Source: JACVRW01 sp963814095
Lineage (GTDB): Bacteria > Actinomycetota > Thermoleophilia > Solirubrobacterales > Thermoleophilaceae
DNA: 64,000 nt
Assembly (NCBI GenBank): GCA_963814095.1
Contig: CAWFBT010000012.1
Span: 5,111 to 69,110, forward strand
Reading direction: 5' to 3'
Shown: positions 36,093-46,791 of the stretch, in pieces
Layout: the number at the start of each line of letters is the position of its first letter
Position numbering within the stretch: the stretch's first letter is position 1
Notes under the pieces: generated by a model
What the model was told of the DNA's origin: nothing
The model's database searches: none
Seen by the model: only the letters and a program-made list of their open reading frames with translations
Made by a program: the position numbers and the translations under genes

Positions 36093-38264
36093 ATGGGTTC
36101 CTCGGCCTATCGCAGCAGGACCACCGCCAGCGTCGTGATGCTCGTCATCGGCGCCGTGCTGCTGATCGCGGGAACGGTCGCCCTCTACGCGCGCGAGCAG
36201 ATCGTCGACCGCGAGGCGTTCGCAAACCGCACCATCGAGGCTCTCGACGATGACGGCGTGCGGACCGTCGTCGGGCGCGAGATCGTCGTGTACCTGGCGG
36301 AGCGCGGCTCCGCCGACCTCGCGGCGGCACGGCCGCTGCTCGAGTCGGTTGTCGACACGCTGATCCAAACGGAGCCCTTCCAGCGGGTTTTCCGCTCGGC
36401 CGCCCGGGAGGCCAACCGCGTCTTCTTCGTGCGCGACAAGGAGAACGTGCTGCTCGACATCGGCGACGGCGCCGAGATAGTCCGGTTCGGGCTGCGCTCG
36501 GTCTCGCCAAACCTCGCCAAGCAGCTGCCCGACGACCTCAAGCCCGACCTGCTGGCGCTCAACGACAGCGAGGTCACCGGCACCACGCTGCGCGTCGCGG
36601 ACAACGTCCGCACGCTCGGGATCGTGCTGCCGCTACTCGCCCTCCTGATGCTGGTCGGCGCGGTCGCCGTATCCGTCGATCGCCGCGTGGCAGTGCTCCG
36701 AGCGGGCATCGCCATCGGCGCGGCGGGCACGATCCTGCTGGTGGGCCTGGTCGTGTTGAAGGCGCGCACGCTGGCGGGGGTGTACGGCGAGGACGAGATC
36801 ACGGACGAGGAGCTCCGCAACGCAATCGGCGGCGTCTTCGACGCGTTCCTGGGCGACCTTCTGACCTGGGCGCTGCTGCTCGCCCTGCTCGGGATCGCCG
36901 TCGCGGCCGCGGCTGCGGCGCTCGACCCGGAGGATGTCGAGGCGCCTGCGGAGCGTATGAGGCGGCTCACGCAGCGGCCGCGCGCCACCTGGGCGCGCGC
37001 TCTACGCGGCGCCGCGGCGCTCGTGGTGGGCGTCCTGGCCGTGCTCGAGCCCACGCTCGCGGTTCAGATCGTCGCGGTGATCGGGGGCGCCTTCCTCGTC
37101 TTCTTCGGCATGTCCGAGCTGCTGCTCCTGCTGGCGCGCCCCGGCCAGACGCGCGCGGAAGCCGAGCGCACCCGCGGACGGGCGTTCGTCGCGGCGGGCG
37201 CCGCAGCCGTGCTCATCGTCGGGGCCCTCACGGCGCTCGTCATCGTGGTCACGAGCAGCGCGCCGGAGCCGAGCATCGCCCAGCCGAGCGTTCAGCGCGG
37301 CGAGTGCAACGGCTCGTTCGCACTCTGCGAGCTGCGCCTGAACGAGGCCGCCTGGGCCGGTACGCACAACTCGTTCTCCGCGTCAGACAGCCGGGGCTGG
37401 TTCATCGCCAACCAGCGCCATGACATGCAGCGGCAGTTGAAGGACGGGATCCGCCTCTTCCTCATCGACGCGCACTGGGGAATCGAAAACGCAGACGGCA
37501 GGGTCCGCACCGACTTCGCGACCGAGAAGCGCGACCGCAACAAGGTGGCGAAGAGCCTGCCGCCGCAGGTGCTCGCGTCAGCCGAGCGGCTGGCGGGCCG
37601 GGTGGGCGCCGGCGGCCTCGAGGGCAAGCCAGATGTCTGGCTCTGCCACACCGTCTGTGAGCTCGGCGCCACCAAGATGGTCGACTCGATGGTCGGGGTC
37701 AGGGAGTTCCTAGAGGCGAATCGAGGCGAGGTGGTGATCCTGTTCATCGAGCCCTACGTTGGCCCTCAGGACATCGAGACGGTATTCCGGGATTCGGGGC
37801 TGCTGCGCTACGTCGAGACGCTCGACCGTGACAGCCCGATGCCGACGCTCGGCGAACTCGTCAGCCGCAACAAGCGCGTCATCGTGCTCACCGAGAAGGA
37901 TGCGGACGGGACGGTGCCGTGGTACCTCGACGGCTTCTCGTTCGTGCAGGACACGCCGCTCGGCGCCACCAAGGTGAAGCAGCTGAGCTGCGACCTCGAG
38001 CGCGGCGACGTCGACAGCCCGTTCTTGATGATCAACCACTGGGCCGACATCTTCCCGCCGCGCAGCTCACCGAACGAGCCCTTCCAGACCGAGAAGGAGA
38101 TCGTCGGGCGCGCGAAGAGGTGTCAGCGCAAACGTGGCCTCCCTGTGAGCCTTATCGCGGTGGACCACTACGAGCTCGGCGCGCTGATCCCGGCGGTCGA
38201 TCGCCTCAACGCCGAGCGGATCCAGGCCCTGCGCCGCCGTCAGGCCGCGGCCCGCGCCGGCTAG
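36093..38264 (+). CDS. Membrane protein with C-terminal PI-PLC-like phosphodiesterase domain
   Basis: ATG 36093 gives 723 residues. Span 1 is at residues 10-28. An extracytoplasmic helical domain follows (residues 30-165), then spans near 170-190, 200-220, 250-275, 310-350 and 370-395. From about residue 420 a phosphatidylinositol-PLC X-type catalytic domain is outside: AAWAGTHNSFSAS holds one catalytic His, LFLIDAHWGIENADG the second, CHTVCELGATKMVDSMVGVR follows, and VVILFIEPYVGPQDIETVFR and VIVLTEKDADGTVPWYLDGF complete the barrel. Substrates could be phosphoinositide or other glycerophospho-lipids. The combination with a polytopic front half is unusual. It is divergent from the serine hydrolase and convergent (4-base overlap) with the permease. 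Confidence 0.75.
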   Translation: MGSSAYRSRTTASVVMLVIGAVLLIAGTVALYAREQIVDREAFANRTIEALDDDGVRTVVGREIVVYLAERGSADLAAARPLLESVVDTLIQTEPFQRVFRSAAREANRVFFVRDKENVLLDIGDGAEIVRFGLRSVSPNLAKQLPDDLKPDLLALNDSEVTGTTLRVADNVRTLGIVLPLLALLMLVGAVAVSVDRRVAVLRAGIAIGAAGTILLVGLVVLKARTLAGVYGEDEITDEELRNAIGGVFDAFLGDLLTWALLLALLGIAVAAAAAALDPEDVEAPAERMRRLTQRPRATWARALRGAAALVVGVLAVLEPTLAVQIVAVIGGAFLVFFGMSELLLLLARPGQTRAEAERTRGRAFVAAGAAAVLIVGALTALVIVVTSSAPEPSIAQPSVQRGECNGSFALCELRLNEAAWAGTHNSFSASDSRGWFIANQRHDMQRQLKDGIRLFLIDAHWGIENADGRVRTDFATEKRDRNKVAKSLPPQVLASAERLAGRVGAGGLEGKPDVWLCHTVCELGATKMVDSMVGVREFLEANRGEVVILFIEPYVGPQDIETVFRDSGLLRYVETLDRDSPMPTLGELVSRNKRVIVLTEKDADGTVPWYLDGFSFVQDTPLGATKVKQLSCDLERGDVDSPFLMINHWADIFPPRSSPNEPFQTEKEIVGRAKRCQRKRGLPVSLIAVDHYELGALIPAVDRLNAERIQALRRRQAAARAG

Positions 38265-39637
38265 CCGGCGCGCAGCTGTTCGGCATGGACCTCGGGCGGG
38301 CCCGCCGCGAGCCGGTTGACGACCCACAGCCCGGCGCCGACCGCGAGCAGGATCGCGGCGCGCAGGAATACCGAGGCGTCGTCCATAGCGGTGTCGACGA
38401 GCAGGGCGACCGAGACGAGCGCCCCGAGCACGGGAAACACGGACGGCGCGTGGAAGTGCTCGTGCTCGACCGACTCGCGGCGCAGCACGAGCACCGCGAC
38501 GTTGACGATCGTGAAGACGCTGAGCAGCAGCACGACCGTCGTGTCGGCGAGCGTCGAGAGATCGCCCGTGGAGATCAGCACGATGGCGATCGCGGTCGTG
38601 AAGACGATCGCCGCCACCGGGGTGCGGCGGCTCGGCAGCGTCCGCGCGAATACACGCGCCACGATCCCCTGGTCGGCCATCCCGTAGACGATCCGCGAGG
38701 CCATGATCATGTTGATAAGCGCGCTGTTCGCGACGGCCATGAGGGCGATGAACGCGAACACGCGCGTAGAGATGCCGAGCGGGCCGAGCTCGACCACCTC
38801 GAGCAGCGGCGCGTCCGAGCCGGACAGCTGGTCCGTCGGCACGACGTATGACGCCGTGAGCGTCACGAGCAGGTAGAGCACGCCGGCGACCGCGAGGCCC
38901 GTGAAGAGCGCCCGGGGGAACGTGCGCGACGGCCGCTTCGTCTCCTCGGCGACGTTGACGGAGTCCTCGAATCCGATCATCGCGTAGAAGGCGAGCGCGC
39001 TGCCGCCGACGATCGCCGCGACCACGCTCTCCCCCTCCTTGAACTCGAAGTTGCGCGAGAAGTCACCCGAGCCCTCGCCGAGCGCGGCGATTCCGATCAC
39101 CACGATCAGCACGAGGCCGAACACCTCAATCGCGGTGAGCACGAGGTTCACCTGGACCGACTCCGCGATACCGCGGAGGTTGATCGCGGCGACGATCAGG
39201 ATCATCGCGATCGCGGCGAGCACCAGCGGCAGGTCGACGAACTCGGACAGGTAGTCGCCGGCGAAGGCGCGGGCCAGCGTGCTCGCCGACGCGATTCCCG
39301 AGGACATCACGGCGAAGGCCACCATGAAAGTGAAGAAGGGCGTCTGGAAGGCGCGCTGGCTGTAGAGCGCCGCACCGGCCGCGCGCGGGTATTTAGACAC
39401 GAGCTCGGCATATGCAAAGGCCGTGAACAGCGCCAGGACGAAGGCCGCCATGAAGGACGTCCAGATCGCGCCGCCGACCTCGGCCCCGACCTCGCCGACG
39501 AGCGCGTAGATGCCGGCACCGAGGATGTCCCCGATGATGAAGACGGTCAGCAGCCGCGGGCCGATCGCCCTCCGCAGGTTGGTCTGCTCCTCGCCCTCTC
39601 GCCGCTCGCCGGCGGTGTCTGCCGTGGTCGCCTCCAT
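38261..39637 (-). CDS. APC-family amino-acid permease
   Basis: ATG 39637 gives 458 residues with twelve predicted spans. The first span reads LLTVFIIGDILGAGIYALVG, followed by SFMAAFVLALFTAFAYAELV and YPRAAGAALYSQRAF; ALAFYAMIGFEDSVNVAEET in span 6 is typical of APC transporters that carry amino acids with protons. It differs clearly from the permease at 32697, so the two are not recent duplicates. Substrate unknown. The gene is divergent from the delta-60 protein across 178 bases and convergent with the PI-PLC-like gene. Confidence 0.85.
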   Translation of the reverse strand: MEATTADTAGERREGEEQTNLRRAIGPRLLTVFIIGDILGAGIYALVGEVGAEVGGAIWTSFMAAFVLALFTAFAYAELVSKYPRAAGAALYSQRAFQTPFFTFMVAFAVMSSGIASASTLARAFAGDYLSEFVDLPLVLAAIAMILIVAAINLRGIAESVQVNLVLTAIEVFGLVLIVVIGIAALGEGSGDFSRNFEFKEGESVVAAIVGGSALAFYAMIGFEDSVNVAEETKRPSRTFPRALFTGLAVAGVLYLLVTLTASYVVPTDQLSGSDAPLLEVVELGPLGISTRVFAFIALMAVANSALINMIMASRIVYGMADQGIVARVFARTLPSRRTPVAAIVFTTAIAIVLISTGDLSTLADTTVVLLLSVFTIVNVAVLVLRRESVEHEHFHAPSVFPVLGALVSVALLVDTAMDDASVFLRAAILLAVGAGLWVVNRLAAGPPEVHAEQLRAG

Positions 39638-39815
39638 ATCAGCCGCTTATCCCCGACGGCCGCTGATGAAACCGTTGCGAGCACGGTGCCGTCCCCGCTC
39701 CGGGGATGCGCGCGTGGCCATTCTGGTGCTGAGACCTGATCGAGACCAGCTTGGTACTGCGCATTGCAGGGCCTGCGCGCACACTCCCTCGAGGAAGCGA
39801 GCACAGGAGGACGCA

Positions 39816-42800
39816 GTGCGCAGGATTCGACTGCAAGGACGCACCTCCATAGCCCTCCTGACCGGGGCGCTGGCCGCCGCGGCAGCGCTGGTCGGACTGG
39901 CATCGGCAGCACCCGGGGACCTCGACCCCGCGTTCGACTCGGATGGGCTCGTGAGCGCCGCGCCGGGATCCGGCACCAACTCGTCTGCCGCGGCGCTGGT
40001 GCGGCTGCCGGGCGGCGCACTCCAGGTGGCCGGCAGGGCAGCCGACGGCGGTCAGCTCAAGGCGATGCTCGCGCGCTTCACCCCGAACGGCGCGCCCGAC
40101 CCTGGGTTCGCGGCGGGCAGCCCCGTCCTGATGGCGATCGGCGACGGCGGCCAGGCCGAGGCGCAGGCCCTCGCCCGCGATGGCGCCGGGCGTCTCCTGA
40201 TCGCCGGCTATGCCCGCGACGGCGGCGTCGCGAAGCTGTTCGTCTCACGGCTGAGCGCGTTGGGGGCGCCCGACTCGAGCTTCAACCCGCCGGGCGGGCA
40301 ACCGGGAGTACGGCTGATCGAGCCGCTGGCCGGCGCCAGCGCGCTGAGCGCCTCCGGCATCGCGCTCGACTCGCAGGGCCGGATCGTCGTGGCCGGCGCG
40401 GTCACGGCGGCCGGCCGGGAGCGTGCCTTCGTCGCGCGGCTGACCGCGGCCGGGGTGCTCGATGCCACCTTCAGTCCGTCCGCGGCGTCGCCCGGCGTGG
40501 CGCTGCCCGACTTCGCGGCGGCGCCGTCGTCGGAAGCAGTCGACGTGGCCATCGACGGCGCGGACCGGCCGGTGCTCGCTGGATCCGCGACGAACGCGGC
40601 CGGCGTGCGCGGACTGCTCGCCGCGCGCCTGACTACCGGTGGCGCGCTTGACGGCGGCTTCGACGGCGACGGCTTTGCGCTCACGCCGCTCGGTGACGGC
40701 GGCGACCCGCGCGCGCTGGCGCTCGAGATCGTCGGCGGGAAACCCATGCTCGCCGGATCGGCGCTCGATGCCGGGGTGCGCAAGCTCGCGCTGGCCCGCT
40801 ACACCGAGGCCGGCGCACTCGACCCCGGCTTCAACGGCGGCGGCACCCAACTGCTCGCGATCGGCTCCGCGCGCGAGGCGGCAGGCCATGCCCTGGCCGT
40901 CGACGCGAGCGGACGGCTCGTGATCGGCGGCCTCGTCGCGGACGGCGGCGAGACCAGGATGATGGTCGCGCGCCTCGGCGCGAACGGCGGCCTCGACGCC
41001 TCGTTCGCGGGCGGCGGGATCGCGCTGACGCCGCGCGGGGAAGCCAACGGCATCGCCCTCCAGGACGACGGCAAGATCGTGACGGCCGGCCGCAGCGACC
41101 CCCGGCTCGGCAGCCCGAACGTGCTGCTGGCGCGCTACCTCGTCGCGAGCGATCCGCCACCGCCGCCCGCGACCCCGCCCGAGCCTGCACCCGCCGACGA
41201 CGGTCCACCGCCGCTGCTCGGCCCCTCCGCGGTGACCTTCGGCGAACCGGCGCTGTTCACGGCGCCAACGACAAGCGCGCGCGTCGTCGAGCGGCGCTGG
41301 GAGCTGGACGGAGACGGCGACTTCGACGACGCCGCCGGCGAGCGGATGGTTCGCCACGCGTTCGCGAAGCCAGGCCGGATCAAGGTCGGCCTGCGCACGC
41401 TGGACGCCTCCGGCCGGCGCCGCGACTACGCGCAGGACGTGCTCGTCGACCGTCCGCTGATGTCACAGCTCGTCTGGTCGCCCGTCAACCCGAAGCCGGG
41501 CCAGAAGGTGACCTTCAAGCTTGCGAACCTGCACGACCGCCACTCGGCCGTCTCGCACTTCGCCTGGGACTTCGGCCGCCTCAAGCCGGTGCATCCACGC
41601 GTCCGGCTGCCATTGCACGGCGTTCCGAACCGCCGCGGGCGGCGCGCGACGTCCTCAGCCGGGCCGCCGCAGCTGGGCACCGCCGTGCTGGTCAGCAAGA
41701 CCAGCGACCTGACCGCGGCGAACACCTTCACGCGCAGGTTCCCGCGCTCGGGCGTCTTCCCCGTGGCGGCAAGCGCCGTGACCGCGGACGGCGTCAAGAC
41801 CACGACCCAGGCGGACGTGTCGGTCGGCACGGGGGTCACGCAGCTCGACCCGGATGACGACACGGCATCCGCGACCGAATGCGCGGAGGACGACGACGTC
41901 GCCTGTCCGCAGATCTCGGTGAGCGGCTACGAGCTGCAGGGCTTCCCGATCACGTTCAGCTCGCAGGCGCCCTCGACGCAGGCCGACTGCACGCCGCTCG
42001 TGGCAGCGGACGACAAGTACAAGCTGAGCGTCCAGCAGAAGCTCGACCTGGGCTACCCCGTCGGCCTGCCCGATGCCGGTGATCTGGGCAGCCAGTTCGG
42101 GCCTCAGGCCGGCGGCCAGGCCGTGGCCCACGCGAGCCAGGGAGGCCCCTGCCTCGAGGAGCTCCTCAACGATTCGAAGAAGCTCTTCGACAAGTCGAAG
42201 GCCAAGGTCACGCCGATCCAGTGGAACTTCGGCGACGGGACGAAGGCCCCGGCCCAGCTCGACAAGAACGGCAAGGCCCCTGAGGTGCTCACGCACACCT
42301 ATAAGGCAGGAGGGCTCTACAACGTCAGCCTCACGGCACGCGTGACGAAGACGAGCGCCACGCTGCCGAGCTCGAGTCAGGGCGCGAGCGCCGCCAAGTC
42401 GTTCACCTCCACGTGGTACGTCAAGAAGACGATCAAGCTGAAGGTGACCGCCACCCACTGCGGCCCGGTGAAGCTGAACGGAGTGTCCGTCACGACGTCG
42501 GACCACTGCTTCATCAAGATCCCGCCGACGCAGCCAGGCTCGGAGGCGGTGGCCTCGAAGGGCGTCTGCTGCACCACCTACCGGCCCTTCGCGGGCGACC
42601 ATCTGATCATGGGCGGCGTCAAGGTCGACGCGCGCTCGAACTGGGTCGAGCCGCTCGTCCACCCGAGCAGCGCCAAGATCACGGCGATCACGCCGGGCGG
42701 CTGGGAGAGCGGGCTCTTCATCACGTTCCGCTGGGGCCCCGGCAACTACGAGAACGGCGGGCTGCCGGACATCCTGCAGCTACAGCCCGTCTATCCGGGC

Positions 42801-44832
42801 GACACGCTCAGCCTGCCAAAGGCCAAGTTCATCCCGGAGCTCGGGAAGAGCGCGATCGACCTGCCCTACGAGCCCTACAGCGGCGGCGGCAACCTCATCA
42901 GCGCCGGGCCGAACTCGGTCGCGGGCCTGAACGTGAAGGGCGGCCACTTCTACTTCTTCCCGGGCACGAAGCCGGCGCTCGCGCGCCTCACGCTGAAGCT
43001 GCCCGAAGTGTTCACGGGGACCGGCGAGGTGACGCTGAACCCGGTGCAGGCATCGGCGTCCGCGAACGACGAGGTCGACTTCACGATGCAGCTTGCCCGA
43101 CACCAAGATCGGGCCGTTCGAGACCGAGGACGTCGAGATCAACCACCGCAAGGCGTCCTACGGCGGCGGCTGGTTCGGCGGCGGCACGATCCTGCTGTTC
43201 GGCGCCGGGCTCGACGCGCCCTACATCCCTCCGGGTCAGTCATCGATCTCCTGCGGAAAGGGCGGCCCGTCGGGCTTCTCGATCAGCGAGGGCGGCAGCT
43301 TCCAGCACGGCGGGGCCACGCTCAAGCTGCCGTCGGACCTCCCGATAGTGCCGCCCTGGGTCGGCTTCAACTGCCTGCAGGTGGCCGGCACGTCCAAGCC
43401 GTTCACGCTGCAGGGCAAGGTCGGGCTGCACGTGCCGGTCAACGGGGTGATCGGCGTCAACGCCTGCTTCCTGATCGCGATCCTGGAGGGCGGCGACAAG
43501 GCGTCGGGCTGTGGCGCGAACAACTACGTCGCCAAGCAGGCCGAGACCTGGTTCCGAGCCGCGGGCAACGTCACGCTGTTCGACGACTGGGAGCTCGCCA
43601 GTGCCTACTTCGACCTGCACAAGGGCAACGACCTGTTCAAGGTCGCCGTCGGCGGCGGCTTCGACTGGGATCTCGTGATCGCGTCGGTCTCGGCGAGCGT
43701 CGAGGGGCTCGTCTACTTCGAGCCGAAGTTCGCGTTCCAGTTCTACGGCAAGGGCGAGTTCTGCGTGATCCTCTGCTTCAACATGCAGGGACTCGTCTCG
43801 TCGAAGGGCGTCGCCGGCTGCGCCACGATCGCGGGCTTCGAGTACAACTGGAAGACGGGCAGCGGCGCCGTCTTCGGCGGCTGCGACCTGACCGGCACCT
43901 CCGTCTACATCTCGCGCCACCTGCCGCTCCCGCTCACAGCCATGAGCGCCGCGGAACCCGGACGCTTCGCGCCGCTCGGGGCGACCACCCGCACGCGGGT
44001 GCGCGTCCCGTCCGGACGCCGGGCGATCTCGTTCGAGGCCGACGGTGCCGGTGGCGCGCCGCGCATCACCATCACGGACCCGCGCGGGCGCAGGTACGTC
44101 GACAACGGCAGCCCCTCACAGGGCACCCGCGCGGCCTCGCTGCTGCACCTCGAGCGCGCCCGCCGCAGCATCCTCACCGTGCGCGGGCGCCCGCCCGGCG
44201 GCGTCTGGACGATCGAGGCGCAACCGGGGTCCCCCGCGATCAGCGGGCTGTCGACACGGCGCGACCTGCCGCAGACACGCGTGCTCGCGCGCGTCCGCGG
44301 CCACGGCGCCGGACGCCGGCTCGTCTACCGCGTCGCCCCTGTTCCCGGCCAGCGCGTGACCTTCTTCGAAGAGGGCCGCACCGTCGGCCGCCGAATCGGC
44401 GTGGCCGGCGGCACGCACGGCGAGCTGCGCTTCCCGAAGGGTCACGGCACGGCCGGCAAGCGGCGTGTGTTCGCGATCGTCGAGCAGAACGGCATGCCGC
44501 GGCGCCGCATCGCGCTCACGAGCTACGTCGCCCCGGCGCCGCCGCGCGTGCCCGCTCCCGGCGCCGTGCGCGCGCAGGTGCGCCGCGCCGGGCTCAATCT
44601 GAGCTGGCGCAGGGTGGCCGGCGCCGCCCGCTACAGGCTGAGCGTCAAGGTTGGCGACGGCCGCGTGCTCACCCGCAGCATCCGTGCGACCTCGACGCGC
44701 GTCCCCTTCTACGACCCGCGACTCGGCGCCCAGATCAGGGTGAGCGCCGAGGCGAAGGACGGGCGGAAGAGCGCGGACGCGCGGCTGCGCGTCAAGCCGA
44801 AGCGGGTACGCCGGATCACGGTCAGGATCTGA
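39816..44832 (+). CDS. Giant secreted delta-60 repeat/PKD protein (one frameshift)
   Basis: GTG 39816 has AGGAGG five bases upstream and a signal peptide (TSIALLTGALAAAAALVGLA). About 1670 residues once one extra T at 43093-43094 is removed. Residues 33-440 are about seven delta-60 repeats of the form 'LDPgFd..G......G.....l..dG.i.vaG' (GDLDPAFDSDGLVSA, ALDSQGRIVVAGAV, LQDDGKIVTAGRSD). A Pro-rich linker follows (DPPPPPATPPEPAPADDGPP), then a PKD-like domain (RRWELDGDGDFDDAAGERM), a second near residue 800 (IQWNFGDGTKAP ... HTYKAGGLYNVSLTARV), a Cys-containing beta-rich region, and an FN3-like domain near the end (LNLSWRRVAGAARYRLSVKV). Role: extracellular or surface structural/adhesive; no enzyme motif seen. 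Confidence 0.75.
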
Positions 44833-44850
44833 GCGCCGCGCGGCCGGGCG

Positions 44851-45627
44851 TCACTGGAGGTACTCGCTGCACCCCGATGGGTCGCCGGACTGGAAGCCGC
44901 TGTACCAGGCCGCCTCGCGCTGCTCGGGGGTGCCGTGATGCCCGGGGCTGCCGGCGTCGAAGTCCCCGACCGCCAGGGCGGCGTCGAGCGCTTCCTGAAG
45001 GTCACCCTCCTCGAGGCGGTTCTCCTCGTAGGCGCTCGCCGCCCAGGTACCTGCGTAGCAGTCGGCCTGGAGCTCGAACGCAGCCGTCGGCACCGCCGTC
45101 CCGTACGCCTCGTAGAGGCCGAGCTCATCCTGGATCTGGTGGCCGTACTCGTGAGCCACGATGTATGCGACCGCAAAGTCGCCGATCGTCCCGCCGTATC
45201 CCTGTGAGCTCCCGGGGAGCGCCTCGTCGAGCGCACCGCTGTAGATGTCGGTGGCGAACTGCTGTGAGATGTAGATCGTGTCGTCGGCCATGCAGTACGC
45301 CGCAGCGCTGTCGCCGAGGGCGCCGCTCCCATCGCCACATGCACTGGCCGCGGTCCCTCCGGCGGGGATCCAGTAGTACGCGACCCTCGGCTCCGGCAGG
45401 CTCGACTCCTCGAACACGCGTGTCCAGTAGGAGTCGACATCCTCCGTCACAGCGGTCAGGAACTGCTCAATCGTCTCCGGCTCCTCGGCGTCCGTCGATC
45501 CGAGGACCAGGTCTCTGGGGAGGGACTCGGCCTCGGCGGAGCCGAGCTGTTGCCAGGTACCTGCAAGCACGAGCGCCAGCAGCAACCCGGCGCCGGCAAG
45601 CAGCCGGCGGCGTTTCCGTGAATTCAT
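44851..45627 (-). CDS. Secreted neutral zinc metallopeptidase, YpfJ-like
   Basis: ATG 45627 gives 258 residues. Residues 5-32 are a signal or anchor segment (RRRLLAGAGLLLALVLAGTW). The zinc motif is HEYGHQIQDELG (HExxH), and the third ligand is in AFELQADCYAGTWAASAYEE, as in the YpfJ/zinc_peptidase family. Upstream CMADDTIYISQQFATDIYSG and downstream SPGHHGTPEQREAAWYSGFQ also match. The peptidase acts outside the membrane; substrate unknown. The stop lies 18 bases past the convergent end of the delta-60 protein, so it is tempting but unproven that it processes that product. Confidence 0.85.
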   Translation of the reverse strand: MNSRKRRRLLAGAGLLLALVLAGTWQQLGSAEAESLPRDLVLGSTDAEEPETIEQFLTAVTEDVDSYWTRVFEESSLPEPRVAYYWIPAGGTAASACGDGSGALGDSAAAYCMADDTIYISQQFATDIYSGALDEALPGSSQGYGGTIGDFAVAYIVAHEYGHQIQDELGLYEAYGTAVPTAAFELQADCYAGTWAASAYEENRLEEGDLQEALDAALAVGDFDAGSPGHHGTPEQREAAWYSGFQSGDPSGCSEYLQ

Positions 45628-45739
45628 GCGCCGAACCGTGGCTGGCGGCGTTTAACGCCGTCTAAGGAGTTGCACTGTGCCGCGCTGGCAAGCGGACGGG
45701 TTCGACAACCCGAGGAGAACCCTCCAGCTGTTGAGAACC

Positions 45740-46627
45740 TCACTCGCCGGCGCGGACGCCCGGCGGGCGGGTGAGGCGTGCGAGCGCGCGAGCGGTGAAC
45801 GGCGTCCGCCGCGACCGCCACACATGCCGGTCCTCGAATGGCCAGGCGTAGACCGGGTTGCCGTCGCGAACCAGCCCGAGCACGCGTGGGTCGCTCAGCT
45901 CCCCGGCGGACCACTCGTACAGGAGCTGCAGGCGCGGCACGATGACGGCGTAGTCGAGCACCCGGCCGAGCCGCTGCTCGTCTGCGATGTAGCGCTCGAC
46001 GTCGAGCGTGAGTGGATAGCGGTCCGGGAGCACGCGCCCGAGGGAGAGGAACACGCCGGCCATACCGAGGCGTGGATCTCCCAGCACTCGCCCCAGCGGA
46101 GCGAACCGCCCCAGCGCCAGCCGCGGCGCCGCGTTCAGCGCGTGCGCGTACAACACACGTGCCAGTGCAACGTTCATGAAGAAGCGCTCCGGTGCGCTCT
46201 CGGCTTCGGCGAGCTCCGTGTTCTCCAGGTAGGCGCCGACGATGCTCGCGTTGTGCGCCCGGTACCAGTGGCGCCCCGTCGGCCTCGCGCCGAACTCGAG
46301 CCAGAGCCGCACGGCCTGCGACGACGGCTCGCCCGCCAATCCACCCAGCAGCGCGATCGTCTCGCATCCGTCGCGCAGCAGTCGCTCATTGACCGCCCGC
46401 CACCACACGCTGCCCGGCGGCGTCGCGTCGAGCGGATCGAGCACACCCCGGCGCGCCTGCCAGCGCATGAAGGACAGCGCCGCCCGCCGGAACGGCAGGT
46501 GTCGCGGGGCGTGGCCCGTGGGCCCATGGAAGACCCGCCCCATCAAGGCAAGGCGCGCCGCCGGGTTGCCGCGTACGGCCGCGACCTGCGCCTCAGCCCG
46601 GGCGAGCGCGCTTGCGGGGTCGCTCAT
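45740..46627 (-). CDS. Conserved hypothetical protein, helical
   Basis: ATG 46627 gives 295 residues. The chain is mostly helical with conserved-looking segments: ALSFMRWQARRGVLDPLDAT, PPGSVWWRAVNERLLRDGCE, GRHWYRAHNASIVGAYLENT, ERFFMNVALARVLYAHALNA, GDPRLGMAGVFLSLGRVLPD and VIVPRLQLLYEWSAGELSDP, ending GNPVYAWPFEDRHVWRSRRT. Many Trp, Tyr, His and Arg residues suggest a cofactor or substrate pocket, but I recognise no catalytic motif. I recall similar proteins in mycobacteria, where they are also uncharacterised; this memory was not checked. It is transcribed away from the enoyl-CoA hydratase at 46792. Confidence 0.65.
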   Translation of the reverse strand: MSDPASALARAEAQVAAVRGNPAARLALMGRVFHGPTGHAPRHLPFRRAALSFMRWQARRGVLDPLDATPPGSVWWRAVNERLLRDGCETIALLGGLAGEPSSQAVRLWLEFGARPTGRHWYRAHNASIVGAYLENTELAEAESAPERFFMNVALARVLYAHALNAAPRLALGRFAPLGRVLGDPRLGMAGVFLSLGRVLPDRYPLTLDVERYIADEQRLGRVLDYAVIVPRLQLLYEWSAGELSDPRVLGLVRDGNPVYAWPFEDRHVWRSRRTPFTARALARLTRPPGVRAGE

Positions 46628-46791
46628 CGCCGAGTGGTGATCGTCGTGCGGCGACTCTACAGGCGAGTCGGCTTCGTGCCCGCGGCGCCGGACCAGGCAG
46701 CAGACCAGTGTCGTCACGGGCGCGACGCGCGGGCGCGAGGCTCATGCTGCTCAACCTGTTCGGCGGCCAGCGCGACCAGGAAGGAGATCCG

